From: Galerina marginata
Lineage: Eukaryota; Basidiomycota; Agaricomycetes; Agaricales; Galerinaceae
Reading direction: 5' to 3'
NCBI GenBank assembly: GCA_023014335.1
Contig: JAECYW010000036.1
Location: 1 to 64,000 of the forward strand
DNA: 64,000 nucleotides
Shown piece by piece: positions 49,355 through 61,625 of this stretch. The translations under genes were made by a program, and so were the position numbers. How positions within the stretch are numbered: the first letter of the stretch is position 1; each line of letters begins with the position of its first letter. A model generated the notes under the pieces. The model made no database searches and had not been told where the DNA came from. It was given only the letters and a program-made list of their open reading frames with translations.

Positions 49355-52232
49355 TATTCTTTGTCGAGTATGGATCGTTGGCGGAGGAAAAACGATGGTC
49401 TTGTGAAGGCGTTAAATTATAAATTCTGCAGGCGCCAAAGACGACATCTAAGCTTCCTTAAAGGTCAAAGATTGGCTTAAAGATATGACAAAATTACCCA
49501 GATCATCAGTTGATCGCGAAATTTGTGCCAGTGCGGTATGCGTCATGTTTTCCTCGTGTCGTGTAAACCGCGTGTTCCATGTTTGACGGACCTCATGGCT
49601 TCCAAGTGTAGGATATGAGGCTTCGAGTCGATCCAGGCACATCGATAACTATCTTTTTCTTCAATGAGTCACCATCGCATTTCATACTATTGGTCACTGC
49701 CCGGCTCCACTCAGACGAACTTATAGGAAGGCGTATTTCAGGCCCGCGCTTAGACGACCTTCGTTGTCTGGAAGACGCATATATCCACAGAATTATAAAT
49801 TTACTCCCTATACGATGTCTGGGGCGCGTAATAGCAAGCCAGAATTATAACGTCACATCCCGAGCTCGTGAATTTGCTCAGCCCAAGTTGTGCTGGACGA
49901 TCAACTGGTACGTCGTAAATTAATTTTTGATTTCTCTATCGGGTTTCATCTCGTTCGCTGTGTCTCTCCTACTTCTCGATGTACCGCGTCCACTTGTATT
50001 TTTTCCTTTTTCCCTCTTAAAACAGGCTTAATGCCTGCCCTGCGCTACCATTACTCCTACAAATTTCGTCGCTCGTGTGCCGGTGCAGGTACGAGGAAGT
50101 GCGAGAACCAGAAGTAGTCCCTTTCTTTCTCAGGTTACGACGACTTTTCTACGTAAGTCTCACTCTTTAATTACTTCTATCACACGAACTCATCATCATC
50201 TTTTTCCGCACTGCCACGTTCCTAGTCTACGATCGTAAATAGACTGGTACGTACATCTAGTAGGGTGCATACGTGGAAAAAGAAATCGAGGCCGGACACC
50301 TTTCACGCCGGTAGGTGCGGAAATGATACGTCTGATTTTGCACGTTTGTCCAAATCGAATGAACTCTTGCCTGTAGACTGATAAATGTAGAGGTATGCTA
50401 CAAAAGCCACACTGGCAGCTGGAATTCTGTGCGAAAAGACGTCACTTGTAGAGTCAGCATCCATAAGTATAGATATGAACGTTCCTCGGAATGAGACGCA
50501 GATGAAAGGCCGGCCAAAGGCTAAGCGCTAAGCACTCACAGAAAGATTCGGGGGTGTGTTAAGTACACGTTCTCTGGAATAGGACCAAGATCGAACTGCC
50601 GTGCACCGCTTTCACATTGGCAGATGACAAGTCTAAGTTGACTGACCTGTATATTCTAAGCTTGTCTGTTAAGTTCCATCCTCTTACCTTTCCGTGTCCT
50701 TTCCGAAGGTTTATTTTTGGGACGACGCTGAAAATGAAGTCTGCACCCTAAGTTCGTCAGCAACTTTCCGTATTGACTAAAATAAGAGTCACATATAGCT
50801 ACCCAGTCTCTGTTTCCCATAAGCGACCACAAAGTGGTGACAATCTCTAAATTTTTGAAGGAAGCTAGAACTAGATTTGGTCTACCCATCTAACGATGAC
50901 GATATAAAGAAAATAAGACAACTGAACGAACCTGAAAAGTAAGGAGATGCCTGAGGGTATATGGAGGATCACAAATGAGAAGGCGAGCGCCGAGCGAATC
51001 AGTGTCCAAGGAAGGGAGAAAGCATCTAAAAAGCAGATTGTTCACGGATAACCGAACACATGCAGGCAACTGGTTTTCTTCCAGATACGCCTGCGAGGAA
51101 GCCTGTATGTTAGCTCCATGCAGTATCCGTGGTCGGTTCTTTGCATCTGACCATCCTATGTGAGCGGTGCAATGGTTCAAAGACAATACGAGACAGAAAG
51201 TCTTGTAAGGATCTGCGAGGATCTGCGTCAGTGCTGAGCTGAGACTAGACCTGGCTTGAGGTAATATTTCCACGCCAAGATAACCTAGATGACAGTGACA
51301 TTCAACATGCGGGATAGAGAAGAGGCGGGAACGAGGCGGAAGAGTGGGGAGCTGCTGGATAAAAAGGAAGTGACGAACTCCATAACCGAACACGCCCAAA
51401 AAGAAGAGCAGACGAAGAAAAATGAAGGGAAAGGCATGAGCAGGTGAATCACATAAGTACCGAAAAGGTAGGCCCCAACATCGGCCTGGTGAGTTGATAG
51501 ATCCGAATTAACAGCTAACTTCTCTCTTGATTATCTTCCCAGAGTGATAGGTGTTCTCGGAGGCTAAAGACGGGCTAAGCAATAGTACAATGACTGATTA
51601 GAACTGCGTAATAGGTAGAGGGACGGAAAAGTACATACGACTGCCACTATTGAAGGTGTCTGGTTTTGGTTCGTCCGCCAGGTATGCGATAGGTGGAATC
51701 GATATCGAGATGACGAGGTTTCGCCATCTTCGCTGATGCCGTGTACACCGAGTTCCTTGGGGAAGATTAGCGCAGTAAACAGATTACTAAAAGGATGGCT
51801 ACGCAGCATGATCCTGTACGGTCCTTTTGACATCAGCGTCGACGTGAAGTTGGAGGAGAGGAGGAAGGAATAACGTGGGAAGTATTTATTGTCCACACGC
51901 CTCGGAGGACGCCGGCATGGCCGTCGATATCATTCAGACATGCGATTCAACGTCGGCTGTGTGGGTCTAGGTTTTACATAGATCGTGGTCTGGAACGCTT
52001 CTGGTTGACAGCAGGAGTCGCGCTGCAGTTGTCCGGTGGTTGGCGGGGCACACTTTCATGTTGTGCTCAATCACAACACCGCCATCTTCCATGTACAGAG
52101 TTCATTGGACTCGGGTGATGCTATGGGTGTAATGCCTTCCTTTTCAATGTGGAAAGTTGGGCAATGGGTTTAATTTTAGCACGGAGACTGAGGCTCAGCG
52201 TGTCGTCTTTGTGATTGTATCTCCCTAGCCTT
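49355..52232. other. Gene-poor stretch
   Basis: No gene recognised. Holds the second copy (49895-50020) of the repeat at 47705. A 169-codon minus-strand frame at 50890-51399 has no family signal and irregular composition, so I do not call it. Confidence 0.45.
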
Positions 52233-52238
52233 TATATA
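52233..52238 (+). promoter_or_regulatory. TATA box of the TPR-CHAT gene
   Basis: TATATA lies 81 nt upstream of the ATG at 52319. Confidence 0.45.
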
Positions 52239-52318
52239 CGACCGTCAACTCAGCCAACTTCCACTAAACTTTTTTAATATCGACAAGCCTTAATCAACCT
52301 CAAGAACATCTCGTCACC

Positions 52319-55300
52319 ATGCCAGATTCAAGGTCACCGTCCGATAGTCATCAAAAATCAGATACGCCTTCTACCCAAGAGCCCGGATCTCAGATCGTGG
52401 AAGTTCGTAATCTATGGTGAACTACGGGATTAACATTTGCGGTTGTTAACAATTCCCATACAGATTCAAGTCTCCGGTGGAGAAACTGACCGTACCGAGG
52501 CCAATACACAGGAGAGCCCTCAGCCACTGGTACGTCCTTTATCGCATTCAATACATCGCGAGCTCATGTAGGGCAGATTGTCCCAGCTGGAGGTACTGCA
52601 GAAATTGATAGAAAAACCGTTGAGAGTGCGGTAAGTGAAATGAACCCCCTCACATCCGAGCCCCGAGGTCGCTATTACAATTATATAATTATCTTATTAA
52701 CCTTTGCTGCAGGTCTTTATCGACGATTACGAGAGCGATGCATCCAAAATGATTGAGCGTGCCAACTCGCTCATGGCAAAATGCAAGGACGAGTTATCGC
52801 TTTTAAATCTACACAGCGCGATCTTCCTATTTCGTCGAGTGATGGATAGCTGTCCACCGACGCACCTGCTGCACATCGATGCCAAAAGAAGGCTTGCGTC
52901 CGCATTGGGCATCAAATTCATGTACACCGACCAAGTACACGACCTAGTAGAATCTTTGACCCTCCGCAGCGGAATACTCGGGGGTTCGGTTCCAGACCAA
53001 CAGATCAGTTATGAAGTAAGCACGTTTTATTCTTGACGATGTATACTAGCTTAGAGAATATTTAGACCAATATCATCATCGGACCAGAGGATGTGACGGA
53101 CACAGAAAACAAATTGGAGGTGGCAAAGGGGCTGGTGTCAGATTTCCAGAAGTCAATGCCGCTTGATGCCTTAAACACCGTTATTTCCCTTCTTCAAGAG
53201 TCATTGGCGCATAATTTGGCCGCACCTACTGGCCGTTTCGTGGCGTTGACTACTCTGGCTGATGGATTATATGCCCGTTTTGGCCATTCTGATGACGCGA
53301 CAGATCTGAACGAAGCAATCTCTGCTCTGGACAGCGCCCTCAAATGTTGCACAGAGCGAGATCAGCAACATTCAGCCGTAAGCTTCCGGATCTACGCCCT
53401 GTTGGCAACACGATTCGACTCGACGGGCGATATTTCGGATGTTGGAACCGGATTACATTGGCTGGAAAATGGGGATATTAAGTCAACTGAAACCTCCACA
53501 AGTTTTGTGGAAGTACTGGAGTACACCGAAGAACTCTATGAACGATTCACAGTGTCAAGCAACATGACTGATCTAAACATTGCATTGACACTTTTAAGGG
53601 AAGTGATTGCGGAACTACCTCAGGAAAGCGAAGATTATACGGATGTCATCGGTAGACTCGGCACTGCACTGTTGGGCCGATTTCAGCAAGGAGGTTTCCA
53701 AAGTGACCTAGATGAGGCCATTTCTTTGTACAGGCGAGCCCTTGATCTCCTACTTCCACCCCATCCCCATCGATCCAACTCACTCAACAATCTTGCAAAT
53801 GCCCTGTGGACCCAGTTCATGCAAGGAGGCCAGCAGAGTGATCGCGCTCTCGATGATGCCATTTCTCTATACCAGCAAGCTCTCGAGCTCCGACCTCCAC
53901 CCCATCATCGTCGATCTCACTCGCTCAACAATCTTGCTTCTGCACTGTCGACCCGATTTGACCAAGAAGGTCAACCGGGTGATCTCTATGAGTCCATTTC
54001 CTTGCACAGGCAAGCTCTTGAGCTCCTACTTCCCCCCAATCCACATCGATCCTTTTCACTCAACAATCTTGCAAATGCACTGTGGATCAAATTTGTGCAA
54101 GAGGGTCAGCAGAGGGATCTTGATGAAGCCATTTCTCTGCACAGGCAGGCTCTTGAGCTCCGACTTCCACCCCACCCCCTTCGATCTGCCTCACTCAATA
54201 ATCTTGCAAACCAACTGGTGACCCGATTTAAGCAAGGAGGTCAGCGACGCGATCTCGATGAGGCGATTTCTCTGCACAGGCAAACTCTAGAGCTCCAACT
54301 TTCACCCCATCCCTCTCGACCTAATTCACTTAACAATCTTGCTGTTGCACTGAAAAACCGATTTAAGCAAGAAGGTCAGCATAGTGATCTCAATGAGGCT
54401 ATTTCTCTACACAGGGAATCTGTTGAGCTCCAACTTCCACTTCACCCGCTTCGACCCAATGCACTCAACAACCTTGCTGATGCCCTGTCAACCCGATTCA
54501 ACCATTTAGGTGAGGAAAGTGATCTTGACGAGGCTATTTCTCTGCACAGACAAGCTCTTGAGCTCTTCCTTCCCCCTCACCCCAATCGATCTGAATCACT
54601 CAACAATCTTGCTAGTGCACTGTGGGCCCGATTTGAGCAAGGGGGTCAGCAAAGTGATCTTGACGAGGCCATTTCTCTACACAGACAAGCGCTTGAGCTT
54701 TTTACTGCACTCCATCCCAATCGATCTGGTGCACTCAACAATCTTGCAAATGCCCTGTTAACTCGATTTGAGCAAGGAGGTCGGCAGAGTGATCTTGAAG
54801 AAGCGATCTCTTCGTTCCGCACTGCAACACAACGCCGCTCCCAACCTCCATCTCTTCGTCTCTCTATTGCAAAAAGATGGATAGGTTGCGCAGACGAAAA
54901 TCACCATAGCTCAGCAATTCATGCCTATGAAGCTTCCCTGGATGCCTTACCGCGTGTGGCTGCGTTAAGCTTGGACGTAGAATCACGACAGGAAGCTTTG
55001 ACTTCGGGAAGTGATGGCTTAGCTCGGGATGCGTCTAGATGTGCAATTCTCTCTGGAAACATAGAGAAAGCCATCGAGTTTTTGGAAGCCGGACAAAGCA
55101 TTTTCTGGTCACAGCATCTATCTCTCCGCTCGCCCTTTGATCAACTCCACAAAATTGCACCAGAAATGGCAGATAGGTTGCGAACCATTGCAACTGAGCT
55201 GGAGGTTGGATCTCATCGTGATATCTCTGCTGAGATTTTGGACAATCAAAAGAGGTTATTAATTGACCTGGAAGGATCACGACTCAATCGCCTTAATGAA

Positions 55301-56622
55301 GAATGGGATCAAAGTATTCTCGAAGTAAGGAAGCTGACCGGGTATGAGGACTTTCTACGCCCATCGAGTTTATCCTCACTCAGATTTGCTGCATCCGAAC
55401 ACCCTGTTATCATTCTCGTCGCAAATGACGATGGAAGCCACTGCCTCATCATGACATCAACAATCCTTCATCACATCCCCCTTCCAAACTTGGACACTCC
55501 TATGTTGCAGGCACTTGCTCATAACCTTCAGATAGCTGTATCTCAGTTGCCGGTATCACGGTCGTTCATTGATCAAACCTGGGACAGAATCATAATTCTT
55601 CTGGGTGAAGAGCGAGGGATGAGGGTTAAGAACGATATGGGGCTTGGATCTTCAGATGAGATCTTCAGAGCTGTTCTGAAAATACTGTGGGACGAATTAG
55701 TGAAGCCAGTCATCGATTTTCTTGGTCTTACGGTCAGTAAGCGGATTTCTGTGATGGTTTGACCTACTTAAATATATTATAGGGATCGGACAAATTGCCG
55801 GTCCTGCAATGGTGCCTGACAGGTCACTTTACTTTCCTTCCAATCCACGCAGCAGGCTGCTACGATGATGAGCGAACTATCGATTGCGCCTCAGATTACT
55901 TTATTTCATCGTACACTCCAACAATTGGTTCACTGCTTGTTCATGATTTGGTGTCCTCCATCCCAACTTTCAAAATGATGGCCGTAATCCAATCTAGGGA
56001 ACTGCCTTCTACAAAAAGGGAGCTAGCGAACATTCGGAAGCATGTATCCAGCGGAGCTCTCATCGAATTAGGAATTCCTGGAGTTCCTGCTAGTGTTGAA
56101 GCCGTTGCCTCCCGTCTTTCGGATGTGGCAATAGTACACTTTGCATGCCATGGAAAGCAGGATCCACTCAAACCACTTGAGAGCGGGCTTAAGCTTGACG
56201 ATGGACTACTTCGAATCTCGAGGATCATGAAGGAAAACTTGCCAAATGGTTCACTAGCATTCCTCTGCGCCTGTGAGACCGCCATGGGCGATCAAAACCT
56301 ACCGGATGAGGCAATGAGCCTGGCTGCAAGCTTAATCTTTTCCGGATTTCAGCGGGTCGTCGCTACTATGTGGTCAGTTGGCATCGTTTCCTTGAAGATA
56401 AATTCTGACAGCACTGATTGGGCTAGGGAAATGTCTGATGAAGACGGACCTACTATTGCAGACGCATTCTATGAGGAAATTTTCCGAGGTCCCGATGGAA
56501 AAGGGGCCCTAGAACCAGATGTGACGAAGTCCTCTCTAGCGCTTCACCTTGCAGTCAAGAAACTCCGTTCGCAGGGCGTTCCATTCCTTCGTTGGGTTCC
56601 TTTTATCCATATAGGCAAGTAA
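52319..56622 (+). CDS. TPR-CHAT protein (caspase-like CHAT protease with TPR repeats)
   Basis: Exons 52319-52402, 52464-52529, 52577-52630, 52713-53015, 53066-55732 and 55783-56622 give 1337 aa, every junction in phase 0. Order: disordered N-terminus (MPDSRSPSDSHQKSD), helical region (residues 90-375), tandem TPRs (about 378-760; eight 44-residue units of the SDLDEAISLHRQALEL / SLNNLANAL type), more helices, then a CHAT domain from about residue 1060. The catalytic pair is visible: His1181 in VHFACHGKQDP and Cys1222 in AFLCACETAMGD, followed by FSGFQRVVATMWSV and GPTIADAFYEEIF. CHAT proteases are clan CD relatives of caspases and separase; TPR-CHAT pairs act as signal-gated proteases in bacteria (Csx29) and are common in mushrooms. 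Likely intracellular; a role in heterokaryon or stress-induced cell death is inference. The insert after MWSV (about 20 residues) could be a retained intron. Confidence 0.9.
53700..54830 (+). repeat. Coding 132-nt tandem repeats of the TPR region
   Basis: Eight full units and one degenerate unit follow each other with a 132-nt period; one unit is 6 nt longer. Stretches such as CTCAACAATCTTGC, GAGGCCATTTCTCT and CAAGCTCT(T/C)GAGCT recur almost unchanged in each, far closer than protein-level selection alone would need. Confidence 0.92.
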
Positions 56623-58894
56623 GATATTTGGTACTGAATCCACGTCTCAATTTTCTTTCGGATATTTTTGGAGCTTGAACTATGTTCCTGTTTACCAAAA
56701 GTCGTGTCCATTATTGAGCGCACTTTACAATAATTACATTCTTCTCCGTTCGAGTGGAGGGATTATATACCTCTCTACATACTATATAGAGTGTACTACA
56801 TAAGGTAAACAAGGGTTGAGGCTACGCCGCGCACCAACAAAAAACCTTAGCACCACCTGGATGAAAGATTCAGTGTGTTAGATTAAAAACAAAGTAACTA
56901 TGCATGTATACCAAGTAATGTATCAATAAATGTGGCGACAGAGTCAAGGCAGAATGTGTCAAAGGTGAAAGATGGTGAATGAATGAAGACTTGAGAATGT
57001 TGCAAAATGTACGTAAGACAGGTAAAAAGTATGGAGATATGAGAGACTTCAGAAAGACGATGGAGGCCACATGCAGGCTCACCAAAGCGTCAGATAGTGA
57101 GCGCCGTATTCACCGAACAGACTACAGAGAAGAGAAGATGGAGTTAGATGCTGAGGGGTGCTGGAAGGTCGTCGAGAGCCGGTGAGATGCTTGCTGCGGG
57201 GTGACTCCGAAACACAAAAGAGACGCGGCCGTAGTAGATAGTTTTATCTCTCAATAAAACCAATCAACCAAACAACCAAAATCTCCTGTAAATCAGACTC
57301 TACAAGTGACGCGGACAAAACACCCAATCAATCAATCAATATAATTGACTAGTTCTTTTTGGGAGGGACAGAGGTTTTATAATATCGAGAGTCAAATGAG
57401 ATTTTCAAAGGTTACGCAGCCGCCGCGGACACTTCGTTAATTGACTTAAGCGACGCGGCCACCACAGAGGTGAACAGGTATAAAGTTTTAATTGGTATTT
57501 GGGGTCGATACTGGGACTACACTTCTTGTGTAACTGAGAAAACGGGCACTCGGGCGCGTACTGACTTGTCACTCGGGACACTGAACTCGACGTCACTCGG
57601 GACGCGTACTAACGAAACTTGGGCCACCAAAACCCTTTACTAACGTGAACGTGATAGATACTACAATGTCCAGAACAGTCTACAACCCTCGAAGTTGTTC
57701 CTGCTACAGTCCAGGTCTTAGACACGCGGCGCACTACCAAAGTACTCGTACCGCGGCTAATCGGATGGCCACTGAAGCCTTGTTCAAGTCAATAAAGACA
57801 GGTGAAATAGGATCGTTGTTCAAATCTCTCGAATAGTTATCACTCAGATCACAAAGGTGAAATTCCGTTATCAACGCGATCAATCAATTGGTTTGAAATT
57901 CCTCGAAGTCAAGTTACAATTTTAGAGACTCTTATTGTGCCGCGCAAACGACTGGAGTATAATCTCGTGGGTAGTAAATTGCTTGTCTCTACCTATGTAG
58001 TTCTACTGCTTTTATAGTACATTAGAGCTGATACATGTGATACATTTGCGTAAACTACTTGACCAATCTTTAAGACGCGTCCGCGCGCTAATCTGTATGA
58101 CTTCAATATCCCGCGTTATCTGTGTGACCTCATCAGACATCAGCTTTGGCAGGTGCTGACTCAAGTATAACGCGTAAGCCTTTCTGATTGGTTGGCTCCT
58201 TGCTCGGCTTGTCTGCCGCGTCGGGTATTCCTTCTATTTTTAGCCCATCTGATGCCCAGAGAACTTGGAGGTTCTCAGTCATCTCGGACGCGTCCGTATC
58301 TAATCTCACTAGAGTCCATGCTGACGCGAACTTGCACAGTCATCCATCCTAGAGGACATCGGCGAGACGCGGCATCTCTAGGGACGCGTTTGTCGTCATC
58401 AGTTGTCTGATGTCAGCAAGTTCCAGACCGGTCCTCGTCTATTTTTATATGTCCGAGTCACCCGATGCTTCTTCGGTCTGGCCGCGGCAATTGCCGTGAC
58501 GCGATGCTGAGAAGGAGAAGCTCCGTCCATTGCCTAATGCGGAGGCGCGCGCTAACTTCATTGGCGCTTATCGTGGCCCCATAACCTCGGATAGTAGTCC
58601 TTCCTATTTGTACTAGAGACCTGCACTTTCGATTTACTTGTCCAGGCTGGCCCGCGTTCACAATACCATGAGGCCGCGGCCTTAATGTACAGATTTAATT
58701 GATTCTGTAGTTATAAGTCCGTTCTGCTCGCGGCACCTCGTCGCGTACGGTAATTTCCTCTAGTCTATGCAGCATATCTGACTACTCGGACTAGTAAATA
58801 GTCACTGCATAGATACTCATTCTAAGTTCAAAAATTATATAGGGTTTGCGAAATGCAAAGGTTTCAGGGCTAGTCTCAAGGCCGTCCCTTCATC
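56623..58894. other. Intergenic; start of CGCG-rich territory
   Basis: No gene seen. From about 57200 the sequence is dense in GACGCG, CGCG and GCGGCC words (57226, 57423, 57452, 57599, 57728, 58076, 58360, 58484, 58670), unlike everything to the left. Short AATC microsatellite at 57327-57342. Confidence 0.5.
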
Positions 58895-58930
58895 TCCCCC
58901 CAACTTAGATGTTGACTGTCCCCAGTCAAC
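58895..58930 (+). promoter_or_regulatory. Conserved leader plus hairpin upstream of gene A
   Basis: Leader TCCCCCCAACTTA (58895-58907), then a perfect 7-bp stem GTTGACT (58911-58917) / AGTCAAC (58924-58930) around GTCCCC. A second instance precedes gene B at 61591-61625 with different stem bases that still pair. Confidence 0.6.
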
Positions 58931-59208
58931 GGCGTTCGGTCATGGTCCGTGCATCCTCTTTGTCTTGGCAGTCATGCAAATCGCGCCTTCTTGCTGGCCA
59001 GCCCGGGAGACGCGGTCTTCTTCTGGGTTCGAATGTTTCCACGCCCGAGCTTAAATCGCGCCTGGACCCGAAATCGAAGAAATTAGACTCGCCGCAACCC
59101 ATTTTCTGTTCCCGTGCAATTCATGATTCGCAGGGTCGCGTCGATCCTGTGTCGCGTCTTCTCAGGTTAAGCTTTTCCCTGACTCACTGTGACGCGTCGT
59201 CTTTGGGG

Positions 59209-59215
59209 TATTTAA
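59209..59215 (+). promoter_or_regulatory. Possible TATA box of gene A
   Basis: TATTTAA lies 69 nt upstream of the ATG at 59284 and supports that start over earlier in-frame codons. Confidence 0.4.
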
Positions 59216-59283
59216 TCCGTCCCCAATTCCTCGTCGAAGTCCCCATTCTTTCTTTCTTTCTCTTCGCTCCACCTCACCTCCTC

Positions 59284-61290
59284 ATGCTCAGTGACGCGTT
59301 CCTCGACTACCACTGCGACCCCGAGGTCCCGCCCACCGTTCTGGACGCGGTGACGCGCTTCTGGGACGTCCTCGTCATACGGTTGCCGCGCATCTACCGG
59401 TACTACCCCAGTCAGGAGTCGCTCGACCGGATTGCCAGCCTCCTTGAAGACGAGTACGAAGACTGCGTGAGCCACCTCCCTTCCTTTTTCTTCTAACTTC
59501 AACCTCACCTCTTCTTAGGTTCTCCTCCGTCGTCATTATCACAGTCGGGACGCGCCCAGCGAACCGTACAACATCCGCCGCGTCCGAAACTGGCTCTTCG
59601 ACCTGATGCATCGTTCGCCAACTGGCAATGTGTGGGTGAAGCGATACCAGCCCCTCCTGCCGGTAGCAACCCCCGAGGTACGTTGTCTTTCTTATTGCTT
59701 TTCTTTATCCATTCTGAACTTCTCGTCGACTTTCTTAGCCAGAGGATATTTATCCCCTCGATCAGCTCTCCTTCGACATCAACCTCGGCATGCGAGGTAT
59801 CAAGAACAAAGCGAAGGTCCCGTACGCCGAGGAGAGTGACGAGGACGAGACCCCTGCCGCGCCAATGGACACGCCGATGGAAACGCCAGAAGAAACGCCG
59901 GTGGTGGAGGAAGAGCAGGGACCCGACGAAGAGGCAGAGGACGAAGACCCGCGTCCCCCCAAGAAGGCTAAGTTATCGAAGGGATCCACTCCTAAGCTCC
60001 GCCGCAGCCACCGCGGTAAGTAACCTGTTTCTCTTATATCTTCTTTTTCGTACTAACTAGATCTTGTCTTCACAATAGTTAAACCCTCTCTTCAGAGGCG
60101 GGGCCCTGACCCTGGTATTTGGCGAAAGAGTCCTCCGGTTTCCCGGAGGACTCGTAGTACCCGCGCCTCATCGTCGAAGGCAATCCTGACTTCCTCTTCT
60201 TCGGAAGGGGAGGACAAGGCGTCTGAGACCGTTGTAGTCGCGCGTCCGTTGAAGCGGAAGGCCGGCTCTCGTCCCCCTATCAAGGATTCTAGCAAGCGCC
60301 GGGGCACCACTCTTCGTCGGGAGCTTGAGGACAACCCGGGCATCCCTCTCACTGCTCACGAAGTGCTCCCCTCACTCTTAACCATCGACGATGTCGCGCG
60401 TCTTGCTCGCGACAATATGCAGGTAAGTCCTTATGTTTTTCTCCTTTCGTGCCACCAATTCTTACGTCTTTTCTCTTAGCCTGACAATCGCTGCCAGACC
60501 TGCCGCGACCTTAACCGTTCCAAGTCGGTCTGCGCCTACCGCGGCGAGAATGAAAAATGCCGCGCTTGTGCGGTCAGCAAGTACCGATGCGACTTTCAAA
60601 TGGCTTCCATCGAGCGCGAACGCGGCCGGAACGTTAGCCATTCCATCGGGGAAGAGTCTCTTGCTAGTAAGTGTTTGTTTTTAATCTTTTTCTTCCCTGA
60701 CCCCTTTCTTTTCAGATCTGCGATGTCTTATCGAGGAGTGCGAGCGCGAGACCCTCCAACGCGCCGTGCTCCTTCGACTCGTCAATGGTCATGACGCTCG
60801 TATCCGGGAGATCCAGCGCGCTGGGCGCGACATCATCTTTGCCATGTTGCGTCGCTCAAACCTGGCCGATCTTCAGCCCGCCGTCACCGACAATCGTACT
60901 ACCATGGCCGCGCTCTGGACCGCTCTCCGCGACCCCGACATCCTTTTCAATGCTCTAGACGGTACCGCACCTTTTTACGCGAACAACATGTCCCTCACCG
61001 ACGTACTCGATTTATTGCCCGCGGCTCATCGCGTCACCCTCCTCGAACAGGTCCAGCAGGGCATCCTCGATCTGGATGGCGATGTGCCTAGTGGCAGTTC
61101 GGATTCCAGTTCCGACGAGTCTGAGGACGAGGCTCCTGCTCATCCCCTGGTCGACATCGAGGCCGAGGAGTCAGATGGCGAGGAGTCTGATGCCGCCGCG
61201 GCTGGTGAAGACGACGTCGGGCCTGTTCAGGTTGCTCCCGGGGCTAGCTCCGACGAGTCCACCGAATCCAGCTCTTCAGATGAAGAGTAG
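59284..61290 (+). CDS. Gene A: 574-aa nuclear-looking protein with cysteine cluster and acidic tails, family unknown
   Basis: Exons 59284-59466, 59519-59677, 59739-60015, 60079-60422, 60480-60666 and 60716-61290, all phases closing. Residues 1-115: helical domain (FLDYHCDPEVPPTVLDAV, WDVLVIRLPRIYRYYPSQ). Residues 140-175: very acidic (EESDEDETPAAPMDTPMET), then basic stretches that look like nuclear localisation signals (PPKKAKLSKG, RPLKRKAG). Residues 320-365: a cysteine cluster CQTCRDLNRSKSVC / CRACAVSKYRCDF, i.e. C-x2-C-x11-C-x10-C-x2-C-x6-C, recalling but not equal to a Zn2Cys6 binuclear cluster. The rest is helical (LLRLVNGHDARIREIQRAG) and ends in an Asp/Glu/Ser tail (DSSSDESEDEAP, DESTESSSSDEE). 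A DNA- or chromatin-related role is inference. Confidence 0.72.
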
Positions 61291-61590
61291 GTGGGCTGGG
61301 CTTTTTATCTTGTTGTCATATATCTCTGTTCTGGTCGCGTCGGGCTCTTCTGTTCTTGTCGTGTATTTTCTTTTCTAGACTACTAGTTTGGCTCTTAGAT
61401 ATTTTGAAGGCTTTTATATCTAAGTAACTAGTAGTTCTTTTGTTTTCTATAGTCAAAAATTATAAAGCCTATTTTCTTGTTAAACTTTGTTTGATTCTCG
61501 GTCTATCTGATTCTTTATAATGTCTCTGTGAGGTTTTAATAAAATTTGAAAATTTTATTGGTACTATTTTATGGCGCGCGGCAGCCTCTC
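61291..61590. other. 3' flank of gene A
   Basis: AT-rich, with a perfect 10-bp inverted repeat AATAAAATTT / AAATTTTATT at 61538-61547 and 61550-61559. It could mark a 3' end or polyadenylation region; no gene. Confidence 0.5.
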
Positions 61591-61625
61591 TCCCCCCAAC
61601 TTAAATATCAACTGTCCCAGTTGAT
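61591..61625 (+). promoter_or_regulatory. Conserved leader plus hairpin upstream of gene B
   Basis: Leader TCCCCCCAACTTA (61591-61603), then stem ATCAACT (61607-61613) / AGTTGAT (61619-61625) around GTCCC. Compared with the copy before gene A, three stem positions have changed on both arms so that pairing is kept. Confidence 0.6.

Noticed and set aside
50890..51399. 169-codon minus-strand frame
   Set aside because: No recognisable domain, no TATA or intron pattern, and low-complexity Leu/Ser-rich translation; could be a remnant but not supportable as a gene.
53700..54830. CRISPR-like regular repeats
   Set aside because: The period is 132 nt, there are no unique spacers, and the repeats are coding TPR units in a eukaryotic gene.
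58895..61625. Helitron 3' end hairpins
   Set aside because: The hairpins are not followed by CTRR at the expected distance and lie upstream of genes with no Rep-helicase in the window.
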